Source of the DNA: JBBSTY01 sp038235385
GTDB lineage: Bacteria > Actinomycetota > Acidimicrobiia > Acidimicrobiales > Acidimicrobilacustridaceae
Reading direction: 5' to 3'
Assembly (NCBI GenBank): GCA_038235385.1
Contig: JBBSTY010000001.1
Span: forward strand, 62,001 to 126,000
DNA: 64,000 nucleotides
In this document: piece by piece, positions 42,031-50,150 of the stretch
Numbering within the stretch: position 1 is the first letter of the stretch
Layout of the letters: every line of letters starts with the position of its first letter
Translations under genes and position numbers: made by a program
The notes under the pieces: model-generated
Database searches by the model: none
The model's input: the letters and a program-made list of their open reading frames with translations, nothing else
What the model was told of the DNA's origin: nothing

Positions 42031-42476
42031 GCCCGGCGGGCGGTGGCCGTGGCGCGGTGCGTGTGTGCGGCGCCACCACCGGGTTCTTCGTGCTCCAGCG
42101 TTGCGAGACCCGGGCTCGAACCGGATGCAGTCGGTGCACCCGATCGGTGTGCGCCCACCACACCCACGCCCTCCCCGGGGACCCCGCTCCGGTGTGCCCC
42201 GAGTGCTACGCCGCCGCACGTGGTTACGTGGGCGACCCCAACGACCCCGCCTGGACGGTCGGCTATCGGCGCACCTTCTACTGGGAGATCGCCTCCACCA
42301 GCGGCGACGACACGTGGTGGCTGCAGTTCGACGAGACCGACCGTGAGGGCTTCGACCAGGACGAGAGCGACCCGGGTGAGTGGGTCGAGGGTGAGTGGGT
42401 CGAGGGTGAGGGTGCGAACGAGGGTGAAGGGGAGTTCGGCGACGATCTCGACGATGACAGCTTCGTCGACAGCTGA
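42027..42476 (+). CDS. Hypothetical cysteine-rich protein with acidic tail
   Basis: 149 residues from GTG 42027, overlapping the previous stop. An N-terminal portion holds cysteines in CETRARTGCSRCTRSVCAHHTH and VCPECYAA, compatible with one or two zinc sites. After WTVGYRRTFYWEIA and DDTWWLQFDETD comes a strongly acidic tail containing two EWVEG repeats. No family is recognised; no signal peptide. The neighbour upstream has a basic core and an acidic tail too, and both sit between glycosyltransferases. Confidence 0.6.
   Translation: MSPAGGGRGAVRVCGATTGFFVLQRCETRARTGCSRCTRSVCAHHTHALPGDPAPVCPECYAAARGYVGDPNDPAWTVGYRRTFYWEIASTSGDDTWWLQFDETDREGFDQDESDPGEWVEGEWVEGEGANEGEGEFGDDLDDDSFVDS
42376..42405 (+). 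repeat. Two 15-base direct repeats in coding sequence
   Basis: GTGAGTGGGTCGAGG occurs twice in tandem, adding an in-frame EWVEG unit to the acidic tail; a third, broken unit follows. Confidence 0.85.
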
Positions 42477-43620
42477 GCGCCGGCAGCCGGGCGAGTCGAC
42501 CCGGGTCCTCTGGGTCACGGAGAACCATCCGCCCAGCCGGGGCGGCATGGCCGTGTCGAGCGATCGCATCGTCCGGAACCTGCGCCGGCGCGGCGTCGTG
42601 GTCGACGTGTTGCACCTGCGCCGCAGCGCTGGTCGGTGGACCACGACCGAGGGCGAGGGCGGGCGGCTGCTCACCTGCCCGGTGGGTGACGACCCCGAGC
42701 ACGCGCTCCGGCGGGCTGCGACCCTCGTCGACGGCCGAACCACCCATGTGGTCGCCTTCGGCGGGTCGCTACCCGTGGTCGCGGCGCCGATCTACGCGGC
42801 GTGGTCGGGGACGTCGTTGATCACCTTGCTGCGGGGCAACGACTTCGACACCGGGGTGTTCTCGATGCGCCGGCGGGGCGCCCTGCTCGATGCCCTCGCA
42901 CGATCCCAGCAGGTCTGCGTCGTCGCCCGGTCGCAGGTCGCCCAGGTCCGGGCCCTGGCCGACACCCCCGTCCGCTGGGTGACCAACGGCATCGATGCGC
43001 GCCATTGGTCGACCTTGCCCTCGGACCGCGCCGCGGCGGCGTCGTGGCGCGCACGACACGTCCCCGCCGGAAGGTCGACGATCGGACTCGTCGGCCAGCT
43101 CAAGGCGAAGAAGGGCGTCTCGCTGCTGCTCGATGCCCTGGGCGCGAGCCGTGTGCGCGATCAGGTGCACCTGGTCCTCGTCGGTGACCTCGACCCGGTG
43201 ATCGCCGAACGGCTCGGCGACCTCGATCCGAACGGATGGACCCAGCTCCCGTTCCTCGATCGCTTCGAGCTGCTGCGGCTCTACCCGGCGCTCGACCTCG
43301 TCGCGCTCCCCTCGTTCTACGACGGGCTCCCCAACGTCGCGCTCGAGGCCGCCGCACTCGGGATACCCCTGCTCACCTCCGATGCCGGAGGACTCGCCGA
43401 TCTGGTGATCGACGGCCACAACGGTGTGCGGTTCGCCTCCGGCGATGTCGCCGCCTGTCGAGACGCGATCGATCGGGCGGTTCGCCTCGACGACGCCTCA
43501 CGCGAGCTCCTCGGCAAGGAGGCACGCCTCACGGTGGAGGCCGACTTCGGCGAGGAGCGCGAGGTCGACGCCTCCCTCGAGGTGCTCGCCGACGCCGGCG
43601 GCCACGCCGCCCCAGCGTGA
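42454..43620 (+). CDS. Glycosyltransferase family 4 (GT-B fold), second operon member
   Basis: 388 residues. ATG 42454 overlaps the upstream gene by 23 bases. VLWVTENHPPSRGGMAVSSD marks the N-terminal domain, LLRGNDFDTGVF and VVARSQVAQVRAL follow, and the C-terminal domain shows IGLVGQLKAKKGVSLLLDAL and ALPSFYDGLPNVALEAAALG with the conserved glutamate and proline. Retaining nucleotide-sugar-dependent enzyme; cytoplasmic. Coupled by GTGA to the next glycosyltransferase-like gene. Confidence 0.9.
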   Translation: MTASSTAERRQPGESTRVLWVTENHPPSRGGMAVSSDRIVRNLRRRGVVVDVLHLRRSAGRWTTTEGEGGRLLTCPVGDDPEHALRRAATLVDGRTTHVVAFGGSLPVVAAPIYAAWSGTSLITLLRGNDFDTGVFSMRRRGALLDALARSQQVCVVARSQVAQVRALADTPVRWVTNGIDARHWSTLPSDRAAAASWRARHVPAGRSTIGLVGQLKAKKGVSLLLDALGASRVRDQVHLVLVGDLDPVIAERLGDLDPNGWTQLPFLDRFELLRLYPALDLVALPSFYDGLPNVALEAAALGIPLLTSDAGGLADLVIDGHNGVRFASGDVAACRDAIDRAVRLDDASRELLGKEARLTVEADFGEEREVDASLEVLADAGGHAAPA

Positions 43621-44564
43621 TCGTCATCTACGCCGACGGCGGAGGCCTCGGACACCTCACCCGTACGCAGGCCATCCGCCACACGCTCCGCCTGATCGAG
43701 CCGGTCACCGTCCTCACCTCGTCCGGGCACGGTGACGACGTCCGGGTCACCGGCGGGATGCAGGTCGTTCCCATCCCCATCCGACGTGTCGACGTCGCCG
43801 CCCGTCGGTCCTGGCTCCAGCGAACGATCCAGCGGTTGGAGCCGTCCCTCGTCGTGGTCGACGCCTTCCCGGCCGGCCTGGCGGGTGAGCTCGACGCCGA
43901 CGCGGTCCCGCCGTCCACTCCCTGCATCCACCTGGCCAGGCTGTTGCGCTGGCCCGCGTACCGACGAGTCCTCCCGGTGCGCCCGATCCGCTTCGAGCGC
44001 ACCTACGTGCTCGAACCCCTGCACGACGACCACCAGCACTTCCTGACCCAGTGCTCCGATGCCGTGGAGCCGTTGCGGCTGTCTGACCCACCGGCCATCG
44101 GTGAGCACGCCGGAGCGGGCGTCGCCCACGTCGGTTGGCCCGACCTCACGTCGTTCGCCCGCTCCGAGACGAGCACGGAACCCGAGCGGCCGAGGTGGCT
44201 GGTCACCCATGCCGGGCCAGCATCGGAGGTGGCCGATCTCGTCGCACACGCTCGCGACCAGGCCTTCGCGGAAGGAGTCTCGCCCGTGTTCGTGGTCGCC
44301 TCCCCCGCCGACGCGGCACCCCGTTCGGCCCCGGACATCGTCGTGGTCGATCGCTACCCCGTCTGGCCGTTGTTCTCGTCCGCCGACCGCATCATCACGG
44401 CCGCCGGCTTCAACGCCATGCGCCAGCTGGCGGACCATCGCGACCGCCATCGCTTCGTGCCGATGGAGCGTCGGTTCGACGATCAGTTCGAACGTGCCCG
44501 GCGGGCGCGGTTCGACGAATCGGCGGCGACGGCGGTCGCTCGGCCCTCGAACGGTCGGCGGTAG
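43617..44564 (+). CDS. GT28/MurG-like glycosyltransferase family protein
   Basis: 315 residues from GTG 43617. The start VIVIYADGGGLGHLTRTQAI is the glycine-rich N-terminal loop of GT28-type (MurG/UDP-glucuronosyltransferase-like) enzymes, and the C-terminal half has PERPRWLVTHAGPASE, DIVVVDRYPVWPLFSSADR and ITAAGFNAMRQLADH, the donor-side AGxNxxxE-like region. It is shorter than MurG. Possibly transfers a sugar to a lipid-linked product of the preceding GT4. Eight bases before the channel-like gene. Confidence 0.8.
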   Translation: MIVIYADGGGLGHLTRTQAIRHTLRLIEPVTVLTSSGHGDDVRVTGGMQVVPIPIRRVDVAARRSWLQRTIQRLEPSLVVVDAFPAGLAGELDADAVPPSTPCIHLARLLRWPAYRRVLPVRPIRFERTYVLEPLHDDHQHFLTQCSDAVEPLRLSDPPAIGEHAGAGVAHVGWPDLTSFARSETSTEPERPRWLVTHAGPASEVADLVAHARDQAFAEGVSPVFVVASPADAAPRSAPDIVVVDRYPVWPLFSSADRIITAAGFNAMRQLADHRDRHRFVPMERRFDDQFERARRARFDESAATAVARPSNGRR

Positions 44565-44567
44565 GGT
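44562..44567 (+). promoter_or_regulatory. Candidate leaderless -10 element (TAGGGT)
   Basis: TAGGGT starts inside the preceding stop codon and ends five bases before ATG 44573. The wider context GGTAGGGTCGGC is identical to that before the O-methyltransferase at 465. Confidence 0.4.
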
Positions 44568-44572
44568 CGGCC

Positions 44573-45685
44573 ATGGTCGCACTGCAGGTCGTGTCGTTCG
44601 TGGCGGGCCTGCTCATCGTGCAGGCCGTGCTGCGTTCGGCGGTCCACACGGTCGTCGTTCCGCGAGGCGAGCAGACCTTCCTCACCCGCAAGACGTTCCT
44701 CGCCATGTGGGTGCCGTACTCGCTGATCGGCCGACGCCAGCGCACCAACGCCGACCGCGAGCGGAGCATGGCCCGCTACGCCCCGCTGACGCTGCTCGTC
44801 CTCGCGGTCACCTGGGCCGTGTCGGTGACCGTCGGCTACATCCTCATGTTCTTCGGCGTCGGCGCCCACAGCCTCCGTGACTGCTTCTACCTGAGCGCCG
44901 CCTCGATCACCACGCTCGGGTTCCTCGATCCGAAGGGACCGTGGGAGGTGGCGCTCGCCTACAGCGAGGCCCTGATCGGGCTCGGTCTCGTCGCCCTCCT
45001 CATCAGCTACCTGCCCACCATCTACCAGCTGTTCTCCCGTCGTGAGTCCGAGGTCGTGAAGCTCGACGTCCGTGCCGGGAGCCCGCCGACGGCGCTCGAG
45101 ATGCTCACGCGGTTCCAGCGGATCGGCTGGGTCGATCGCCTCGACGACACCTGGGCCGACTGGGAGGTGTGGTTCGCCGACCTGGAGGAGAGCCACTCGT
45201 CGCACCCCGCGCTCGTGTTCTTCCGGTCGCAGCGGCCCCACAGCTCGTGGATCACGGGAGCGGGCGCCATCCTCGACACGGCGGCGCTCTCGATCGCGGC
45301 CATCGATCTCCCGAGCGGCCCCCAGGCCAGGGTCACCCTCCGGGCGGGGTACATGGCTCTCGGGACGATCGCCGGGCTGTTCGGCGTGGCGGTGGTCGAG
45401 GATCCGGCACCCAACGCACCGATCTCGATCTACCGCGAGGAGTTCGACCTGCTGCTCGATCGCCTCGTGGAGGTGGGGCTTCCCGTGAAGCCGGACCGGG
45501 AGCAGGCGTGGCGCGACTTCGCCGGGTGGCGCGTCAACTACGACCGTTCGCTGCTCGCCCTCTGCGCGCTGTGCGACGCCCCGCCGACGCCGTGGTCGTC
45601 GGACCGGTTGCACCGCATCACCCGACCGACCTTGCTCCGCCCGCGCTGGACCATCGCGCCGCCGGACACGCCACCTTCGTGGTGA
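44573..45685 (+). CDS. Ion-channel-like membrane protein with altered selectivity filter
   Basis: 370 residues. A first helix (LQVVSFVAGLLIVQAVL) is followed by a basic loop, a second helix (LTLLVLAVTWAVSVTVGYIL), then DCFYLSAASITTLGFLDP and a third helix (LIGLGLVALLISYLPTIYQLF): the pore-loop layout of two-helix potassium channels. The filter reads TTLGFLD where TVGYGD is expected. A long cytoplasmic C-terminal region (ALEMLTRFQRIGWVDRL, WFADLEESHSSHPALVFFRS) with a late VNYDRSLLALCALCDAPPTPW may be a regulatory domain. Conduction and selectivity cannot be assumed. Terminal gene of the glycosyltransferase operon. Confidence 0.7.
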   Translation: MVALQVVSFVAGLLIVQAVLRSAVHTVVVPRGEQTFLTRKTFLAMWVPYSLIGRRQRTNADRERSMARYAPLTLLVLAVTWAVSVTVGYILMFFGVGAHSLRDCFYLSAASITTLGFLDPKGPWEVALAYSEALIGLGLVALLISYLPTIYQLFSRRESEVVKLDVRAGSPPTALEMLTRFQRIGWVDRLDDTWADWEVWFADLEESHSSHPALVFFRSQRPHSSWITGAGAILDTAALSIAAIDLPSGPQARVTLRAGYMALGTIAGLFGVAVVEDPAPNAPISIYREEFDLLLDRLVEVGLPVKPDREQAWRDFAGWRVNYDRSLLALCALCDAPPTPWSSDRLHRITRPTLLRPRWTIAPPDTPPSW

Positions 45686-45703
45686 CCGTGCACCGGCCGG
45701 CGA

Positions 45704-47341
45704 TCAGATCCTGCGGATGCGAACCGGCTTGGAGACCTCGCTGAAGAAGTCGTTGCCCTTGTCGTCCACCACGACGAACGCGGGGAAGTTCACCACCTCG
45801 ATCTTCCACACCGCCTCCATCCCGAGCTCCTCGTAGTCGAGGACCTCCACGGCGGTGATGCAGTCGAGCGCCAGCTTGGCGGCCGGCCCCCCGATGGACC
45901 CGAGGTAGAAGCCGCCGTGGGTCTCACACGCGTCGGTGACCGCCTTGGACCGGTTGCCCTTCGCCAACATCACGTAGCTGCCGCCGGCGGCCATGAACTG
46001 CTCGACGTAGGAGTCCATGCGCCCCGCTGTCGTCGGGCCGAACGACCCCGACGCGTACCCTTCCGGCGTCTTGGCCGGCCCGGCGTAGTACACGGCGTGG
46101 TCACGCAGGTAGCGAGGCATGGGCTCACCCCGGTCGAGCAGCTCCTTGATGCGGGCGTGGGCGATGTCGCGGGCCACGATGAGCGTGCCCGTGAGCATCA
46201 GCGGCGTGCGCACCGGGTGCTTGGTGAGCTCGTTGCGGATGTCGGCCATCGGCTGGTCGAGATCGATCGCCACCACGTCGGTGGACAGGTCGTCCTCGGT
46301 GAGCTGGGGAAGGAACCGGGCCGGGTCGCGCTCGAGCTCCTCCAGGAACACGCCATCCGACGTGATCTTGCCGAGGGCCTGGCGGTCGGCCGAGCACGAC
46401 ACCGCCACACCGATCGGACACGACGCCCCGTGTCGAGGCAGGCGGATGACCCGCACGTCGTGGCAGAAGTACTTGCCGCCGAACTGGGCGCCGATGCCGA
46501 ACCCCTGCGTGAGCTGGAGCACCTCGGCCTCGAACTCGATGTCGCGGATGGCGTGACCCAGCTCGCCGCCGACGGTCGGGAGCGTGTCGAGGTACCGCGC
46601 CGATGCGAGCTTGGCCGTCTCCATGGTGTTCTCCGCCGAGGTGCCGCCGATGACCACGGCGAGGTGGTACGGCGGGCACGCTGCGGTACCGAGCGTCCGC
46701 AGCTTCTCGTCGAGCCAGGTCAGGAGCGTCTCGGGCGACAGGAGCGCCTTGGTCTCCTGGAACAGGTAGCTCTTGTTGGCGGATCCACCGCCCTTGGTCA
46801 TGAACAGGAACGAGTAGGTGTCGCCGTCGACCGCCGCGAGCTTGATCTCGGCGGGGAGGTTGGTGCGGGTGTTGACCTCCTCCCAGGTGCTGATCGGCGA
46901 CATCTGCGAGTAGCGGAGGTTGTCGTCGCGGAACGTCTCGAACACGCCCCGGCTGATGGCCTCCTCGTCGCCCCCGCCGGTGAAGACGAGCTGACCCTTC
47001 TTGCCCTTCACGATGGCCGTGCCCGTGTCCTGGCAGGACGGCAGGATGCCACCCGCGGCGATGTTCGCGTTCTTCAGCAGTTCGAGCGCGACGAAGCGGT
47101 CGTTGGCCGATGCCTCGGGATCGTCGAAGATCGATGCGAGCTGGGCGAGGTGACCCGGGCGGAGCAGGTGCGAGATGTCGCGCATCGCGTCGCGGGTGAT
47201 CAGGGTCAGCAGCTCCGGCTCGACCCGGAGGAACGTGTGCCCGTCGGCGGTGAAGGTGGACACGCCGTCGCCGGTGAGCTTGCGGTACACCGTCTCGTCC
47301 GGTCCGAGGGGGAACGGAGCCTGGTACGCGAAGTCGGTCAT
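45704..47341 (-). CDS. fumA: Class I fumarate hydratase (iron-sulfur type)
   Basis: 545 residues, normal for single-chain class I fumarases. Cluster cysteines are visible in [17 protein letters not shown] and [14 protein letters not shown], with the [20 protein letters not shown] and [16 protein letters not shown] substrate-side blocks. It interconverts fumarate and malate in the citric acid cycle with an oxygen-sensitive [4Fe-4S] centre. The presence of this rather than the class II enzyme cannot be interpreted without the rest of the genome. Starts ATG 47341 with promoter-like hexamers just upstream. Confidence 0.95.
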   Translation of the reverse strand: MTDFAYQAPFPLGPDETVYRKLTGDGVSTFTADGHTFLRVEPELLTLITRDAMRDISHLLRPGHLAQLASIFDDPEASANDRFVALELLKNANIAAGGILPSCQDTGTAIVKGKKGQLVFTGGGDEEAISRGVFETFRDDNLRYSQMSPISTWEEVNTRTNLPAEIKLAAVDGDTYSFLFMTKGGGSANKSYLFQETKALLSPETLLTWLDEKLRTLGTAACPPYHLAVVIGGTSAENTMETAKLASARYLDTLPTVGGELGHAIRDIEFEAEVLQLTQGFGIGAQFGGKYFCHDVRVIRLPRHGASCPIGVAVSCSADRQALGKITSDGVFLEELERDPARFLPQLTEDDLSTDVVAIDLDQPMADIRNELTKHPVRTPLMLTGTLIVARDIAHARIKELLDRGEPMPRYLRDHAVYYAGPAKTPEGYASGSFGPTTAGRMDSYVEQFMAAGGSYVMLAKGNRSKAVTDACETHGGFYLGSIGGPAAKLALDCITAVEVLDYEELGMEAVWKIEVVNFPAFVVVDDKGNDFFSEVSKPVRIRRI

Positions 47342-47348
47342 GACCCTG

Positions 47349-47378
47349 TTCGTAAACCCTGCGACCGGCGCCGGGCAA
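47349..47378 (-). promoter_or_regulatory. Candidate promoter for fumarase
   Basis: On the minus strand TTGCCC (complement of 47373-47378), 18 bases, then TACGAA (complement of 47349-47354), eight bases before the fumarase ATG. The -10 would make a near-leaderless transcript. Confidence 0.35.
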
Positions 47379-47416
47379 GTTGGGATCGTCGACTGCCGGT
47401 GCGGCTGCCGTCTCGG

Positions 47417-47788
47417 TCAGCGGCCCCGGTACTGATCGATCTGGCGGCGGTCCCGCTTGGTGGGCCGACCGGATCCCCGGTCACGCACCAGGGGCGGTGC
47501 CACCCATTCGGGCTCGGGTGGCGGGGGGGTGCGATCCACCACGCACGTGGCGGCGATGGTCGCGCTGACCCGCTTGTCGATGAGGGCCGCTACTTCCACC
47601 ACGCGATCGATCCCGCCGGCACGTGCCTCCACCCGATCGCCGACCCGCACCTTGGTCGACGGCTTCGCCGGAGCGCCGTTGACGCGCACGTGCCCTCCTT
47701 GACACGAGGTGGTGGCGAGCGAGCGGGTCTTGTAGAGGCGTACGGCCCACAACCACCGGTCGACCCGCACCGGGTCCGCTTCGTCCAT
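47417..47788 (-). CDS. RNA-binding S4 domain protein (Hsp15/HslR-like)
   Basis: 123 residues. The S4 domain spans MDEADPVRVDRWLWAVRLYK through RSLATTSCQGGHVRVNGAP to KPSTKVRVGDRVEARAGG, matching Hsp15-type proteins that bind stalled 50S subunits carrying nascent chains. A basic C-terminal tail ends RGSGRPTKRDRRQIDQYR. GTG 47791 immediately before the ATG is an alternative start. Located upstream of fumarase on the same strand with 75 bases between. Confidence 0.85.
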   Translation of the reverse strand: MDEADPVRVDRWLWAVRLYKTRSLATTSCQGGHVRVNGAPAKPSTKVRVGDRVEARAGGIDRVVEVAALIDKRVSATIAATCVVDRTPPPPEPEWVAPPLVRDRGSGRPTKRDRRQIDQYRGR

Positions 47789-48032
47789 CACGTCATCGTC
47801 GCGCAGGTCCTCCGGCGACCGTTGGCCGCCCCGACCTCATGCGGCGAAGGCGGGTTGGCGCCCGACGGCCGGATCGGTGCGCCATGATGGCGGGGATCCG
47901 GCATCTCGACCGGCAGGATCGGTGAGCACTCCCCTCATGAGGCCGTACGTGATCCCCGTGCGGAACCCCGGGAGGTCGACGGTGCGCTCCCTCGATCTCG
48001 CCCGCGTCGACGCGACCAAGGAGCCCAGCCCG

Positions 48033-48968
48033 ATGCGAGTGCACGTGGTGACCGTCCCCTCTCGGCGGCGCGAGTCGATCGTGGCGTCGCTGCGCGATCT
48101 TCCCCCGGTCGCCGACCAACCGCTCGAGAACTGGCGGTCGTTGGTCGACGACACGTCGTCCCACCACCTCGACGAGCTCGGCGTCGTCCGTGAGGCGGCC
48201 GAGATCGACGGCGTGGACTGCGAGTGGCTGCAGGTACCCGATCGGCGTCGAGACGCGGTGGTGGTCTTCCTGCACGGCGGCGGGTTCGTGGCCCACTCCG
48301 TGGCGTCGCATCGTGACCGTTCCGGTCGGATCGCCCTCGCCGCTGGTTGCGACGGACTCGTGGTGTCGTACCGGCTCGCGCCCGAGCACCCCTTCCCGGC
48401 CGCGCTCGATGACGCCGTGGCGGTGTGTCGAGCCGTCCAGCGATCGGGTCGGCCGCTGCTGCTGGTCGGCGACGGCGCCGGCGCGGGGCTCGCCGTCTCC
48501 GCCATGGTTGCTCTGCGCGATGCCGGCGACCCGCTCCCCCTCGGAGCGGTCTGCATCTCGCCGTGGGTCGATCTGACGCTCACCGCAGGATCGCTCCGTT
48601 CACGGCTGGCGGCCGATCCCTTCGCCCACCTCCACGACCTCCGCTCGTGGGCCGCGGCGTACCTCGACGGTGCCGACCCGAGCGACCCGTCGGTGTCGCC
48701 GCTGTTCGCCGATCTCACCGGCCTGCCGCCCCTCCTCGTGCAGGTCGGCTCGGACGAGATCCTGTTCGACGACGCGCTCGCGCTCGCCGAGCGTGCGTCG
48801 GCGGCGCGGGTCCCGACGGTGCTCGAGGAGTGGATGGACATGTTCCACACGTGGCACGCCTACGCCGGCGCGCTCGAAGCGGCCGATGGCGCGATCGACC
48901 ATGCCGGCACGTTCCTGGGACGCCTCGCCCCGCACCTCGCCGGCCAGGAGACCAGCACCGGCTCCTGA
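48033..48968 (+). CDS. Hormone-sensitive-lipase-fold protein with the nucleophile serine replaced by glycine
   Basis: 311 residues from ATG 48033, supported by AAGGAG nine bases upstream. Family blocks: VVVFLHGGGFVAHSVASHRD (oxyanion HGGG), VVSYRLAPEHPFPAALDDA, the elbow region LLVGDGAGAGLAVSAMVAL, LLVQVGSDEILFDD (catalytic Asp) and MFHTWH (catalytic His). The elbow should be GDSAGG; here the serine position is glycine (codon GGC 48474-48476). Asp, His and oxyanion loop are kept, so the fold is intact but esterase activity by the usual mechanism is not expected. It may be a binding protein or a sequencing error (one base, AGC to GGC). Confidence 0.85.
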   Translation: MRVHVVTVPSRRRESIVASLRDLPPVADQPLENWRSLVDDTSSHHLDELGVVREAAEIDGVDCEWLQVPDRRRDAVVVFLHGGGFVAHSVASHRDRSGRIALAAGCDGLVVSYRLAPEHPFPAALDDAVAVCRAVQRSGRPLLLVGDGAGAGLAVSAMVALRDAGDPLPLGAVCISPWVDLTLTAGSLRSRLAADPFAHLHDLRSWAAAYLDGADPSDPSVSPLFADLTGLPPLLVQVGSDEILFDDALALAERASAARVPTVLEEWMDMFHTWHAYAGALEAADGAIDHAGTFLGRLAPHLAGQETSTGS

Positions 48969-49030
48969 CCGGTCACACCCCGGTCACTTCTGGTCACTCC
49001 CTGGTCACTCCCTGGTCACTCCCTGGTGAC
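48969..49030. repeat. Eleven-base tandem array (CTGGTCACTCC) with terminator-like hairpin
   Basis: Starting on the base after the stop codon: CCGGTCACACC, CCGGTCACTT, three perfect CTGGTCACTCC units (48990-49022) and a truncated CTGGTGAC. The last units can pair (GTCAC, TCCCTG, GTGAC) to give a short hairpin. It nearly fills the 81-base gap to the end of the CarD gene. Confidence 0.85.
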
Positions 49031-49049
49031 GGTCAGGTGACGACGACGT

Positions 49050-49562
49050 TCAATCGGTGCCGACGAGGCCGAGCGCCACGTCGACCCGGTTGCCGGCCTC
49101 GACGTCGTCGACGTTCCAGGACACGGCCAGCTCCGAGGTGAGGATGTGGCGGGCGTTGGCGTACATCGCCTTCTCGGCGGTGGACAGCGAGCCGTTGCGC
49201 TGACGGATGGCCAGGTTGCGCACGACCTCGGCGCACTCGTAGACATCGCCCGAACGCAGCTTCTCCTGGTGGTTCTTGAAGCGGCGAGACCAGTTGGACG
49301 GCACCCGGACCTCGGTGGCCGCCAGCACCTCGAGCACGTCCGCGGCGTCCTCCTCGGAGATGGCGGTGCGCACCCCCAGGTCCTCGGCACGCTCTTCGGG
49401 AACCGAGACCTTCATGTCGCCCGACGCGCCCCATCCGCGTTGGGGCACCGAGAGCACCAGGTAGGTGACCTCTTCGCCGTCGAGCTTCTTCTTCTCCCGA
49501 CCCACGATCTGAGCGACGCCGTGCGATGGGTAGACCACTTTGGTTCCGACCTTGAAGACCAC
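49050..49562 (-). CDS. carD: CarD family RNA polymerase-binding transcriptional regulator
   Basis: 170 residues from GTG 49562 (VFKVGTKVVYPSHGVAQIV). This start is favoured over the ATG at 49577 because GGAGG lies eight bases upstream of the GTG and because known CarD proteins begin MxFKVGD. The N-terminal RNA polymerase interaction domain (KKLDGEEVTYLVLSVPQRGW) and the helical DNA-contacting C-terminal part (NWSRRFKNHQEKLRSGDVYECAEVVRNLA is spread over 110-140) with the conserved tryptophan are complete. CarD stabilises open complexes at rRNA and other promoters. Confidence 0.93.
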   Translation of the reverse strand: MVFKVGTKVVYPSHGVAQIVGREKKKLDGEEVTYLVLSVPQRGWGASGDMKVSVPEERAEDLGVRTAISEEDAADVLEVLAATEVRVPSNWSRRFKNHQEKLRSGDVYECAEVVRNLAIRQRNGSLSTAEKAMYANARHILTSELAVSWNVDDVEAGNRVDVALGLVGTD

Positions 49563-49889
49563 CGTCTGAACCTCCATGGATTGCGGTGAGAAGACCGTCC
49601 ATTGTGCCTCATTTTCGACCCGGCTCCACCATCGGCCGCCGGCCGCCCACGGTGTGGCTCGTGGCGTCGGTGCGTGGTGTCGCAGGCGTCGACCCGACTG
49701 CGCGCGCCGCCGGGGCCGACGATGGGAACGTCGGCGTTCGGGAGGGTGCCGACGGTGAGCGTGCGAACGAGCCGTCAGCCGATCGTGCACCACTCGAAGG
49801 TCGAGGCCGCCCGGAGCAGGACCGCGAGGCCGAGGTGCTCGAGTGGCGAGACGTTGCCCCACCACCGTCGGCCGTGCCACCATCGATCG
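49563..49889. other. Divergent intergenic region of about 330 bases
   Basis: Separates carD and the DUF3039 gene. The 60 bases next to carD are noticeably AT-richer (ATTGTGCCTCATTTTCGACC around 49611-49630) than the window average and probably hold the carD promoter, but no clean -35/-10 pair can be named. The rest shows open but unconvincing GC-rich frames. Confidence 0.5.
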
Positions 49890-50126
49890 ATGCCCACGCC
49901 GATCGTCGCCCCGGTCGAGATCATCGAGGACCAACCGGTCGCCGTCACCGGCGACGGGGACCACGAGCGATTCGCCCACATCATCCGCAAGTCCGATGAG
50001 ATGAAGGGCTACGCCATGGGCGAGGAGGTCGTCGCCCTCTGCGGCAAGAAGTGGATCCCGTCCCGCGATCCCAACCGCTACCCGGTGTGCCCCACGTGTC
50101 GCGAGGTCCTCAGCTCGCTCCACTGA
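49890..50126 (+). CDS. DUF3039 family protein
   Basis: 78 residues from ATG 49890. DUF3039 pattern: GDGDHERFAHIIRKSDEM, GEEVVALCGKKWIPSRDP and YPVCPTCREVL, with three cysteines (CGK...CPTC) that may bind a metal. Found across actinobacteria; no function is known. No signal peptide or membrane segment. It is followed by the convergent acetate kinase gene 24 bases on. Confidence 0.85.
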   Translation: MPTPIVAPVEIIEDQPVAVTGDGDHERFAHIIRKSDEMKGYAMGEEVVALCGKKWIPSRDPNRYPVCPTCREVLSSLH

Positions 50127-50150
50127 TCCCGTCGACGACCGCCGTCGCCG

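Noticed and set aside
42454..42476. Frameshift between the cysteine-rich protein and the second GT4
   Set aside because: The 23-base overlap leaves both proteins with complete ends; overlaps of this kind are common across the window.
45917..47887. Plus-strand open frame of about 650 codons opposite fumarase
   Set aside because: Fumarase is certain on the minus strand and covers most of the region; the plus product has no recognisable pattern.
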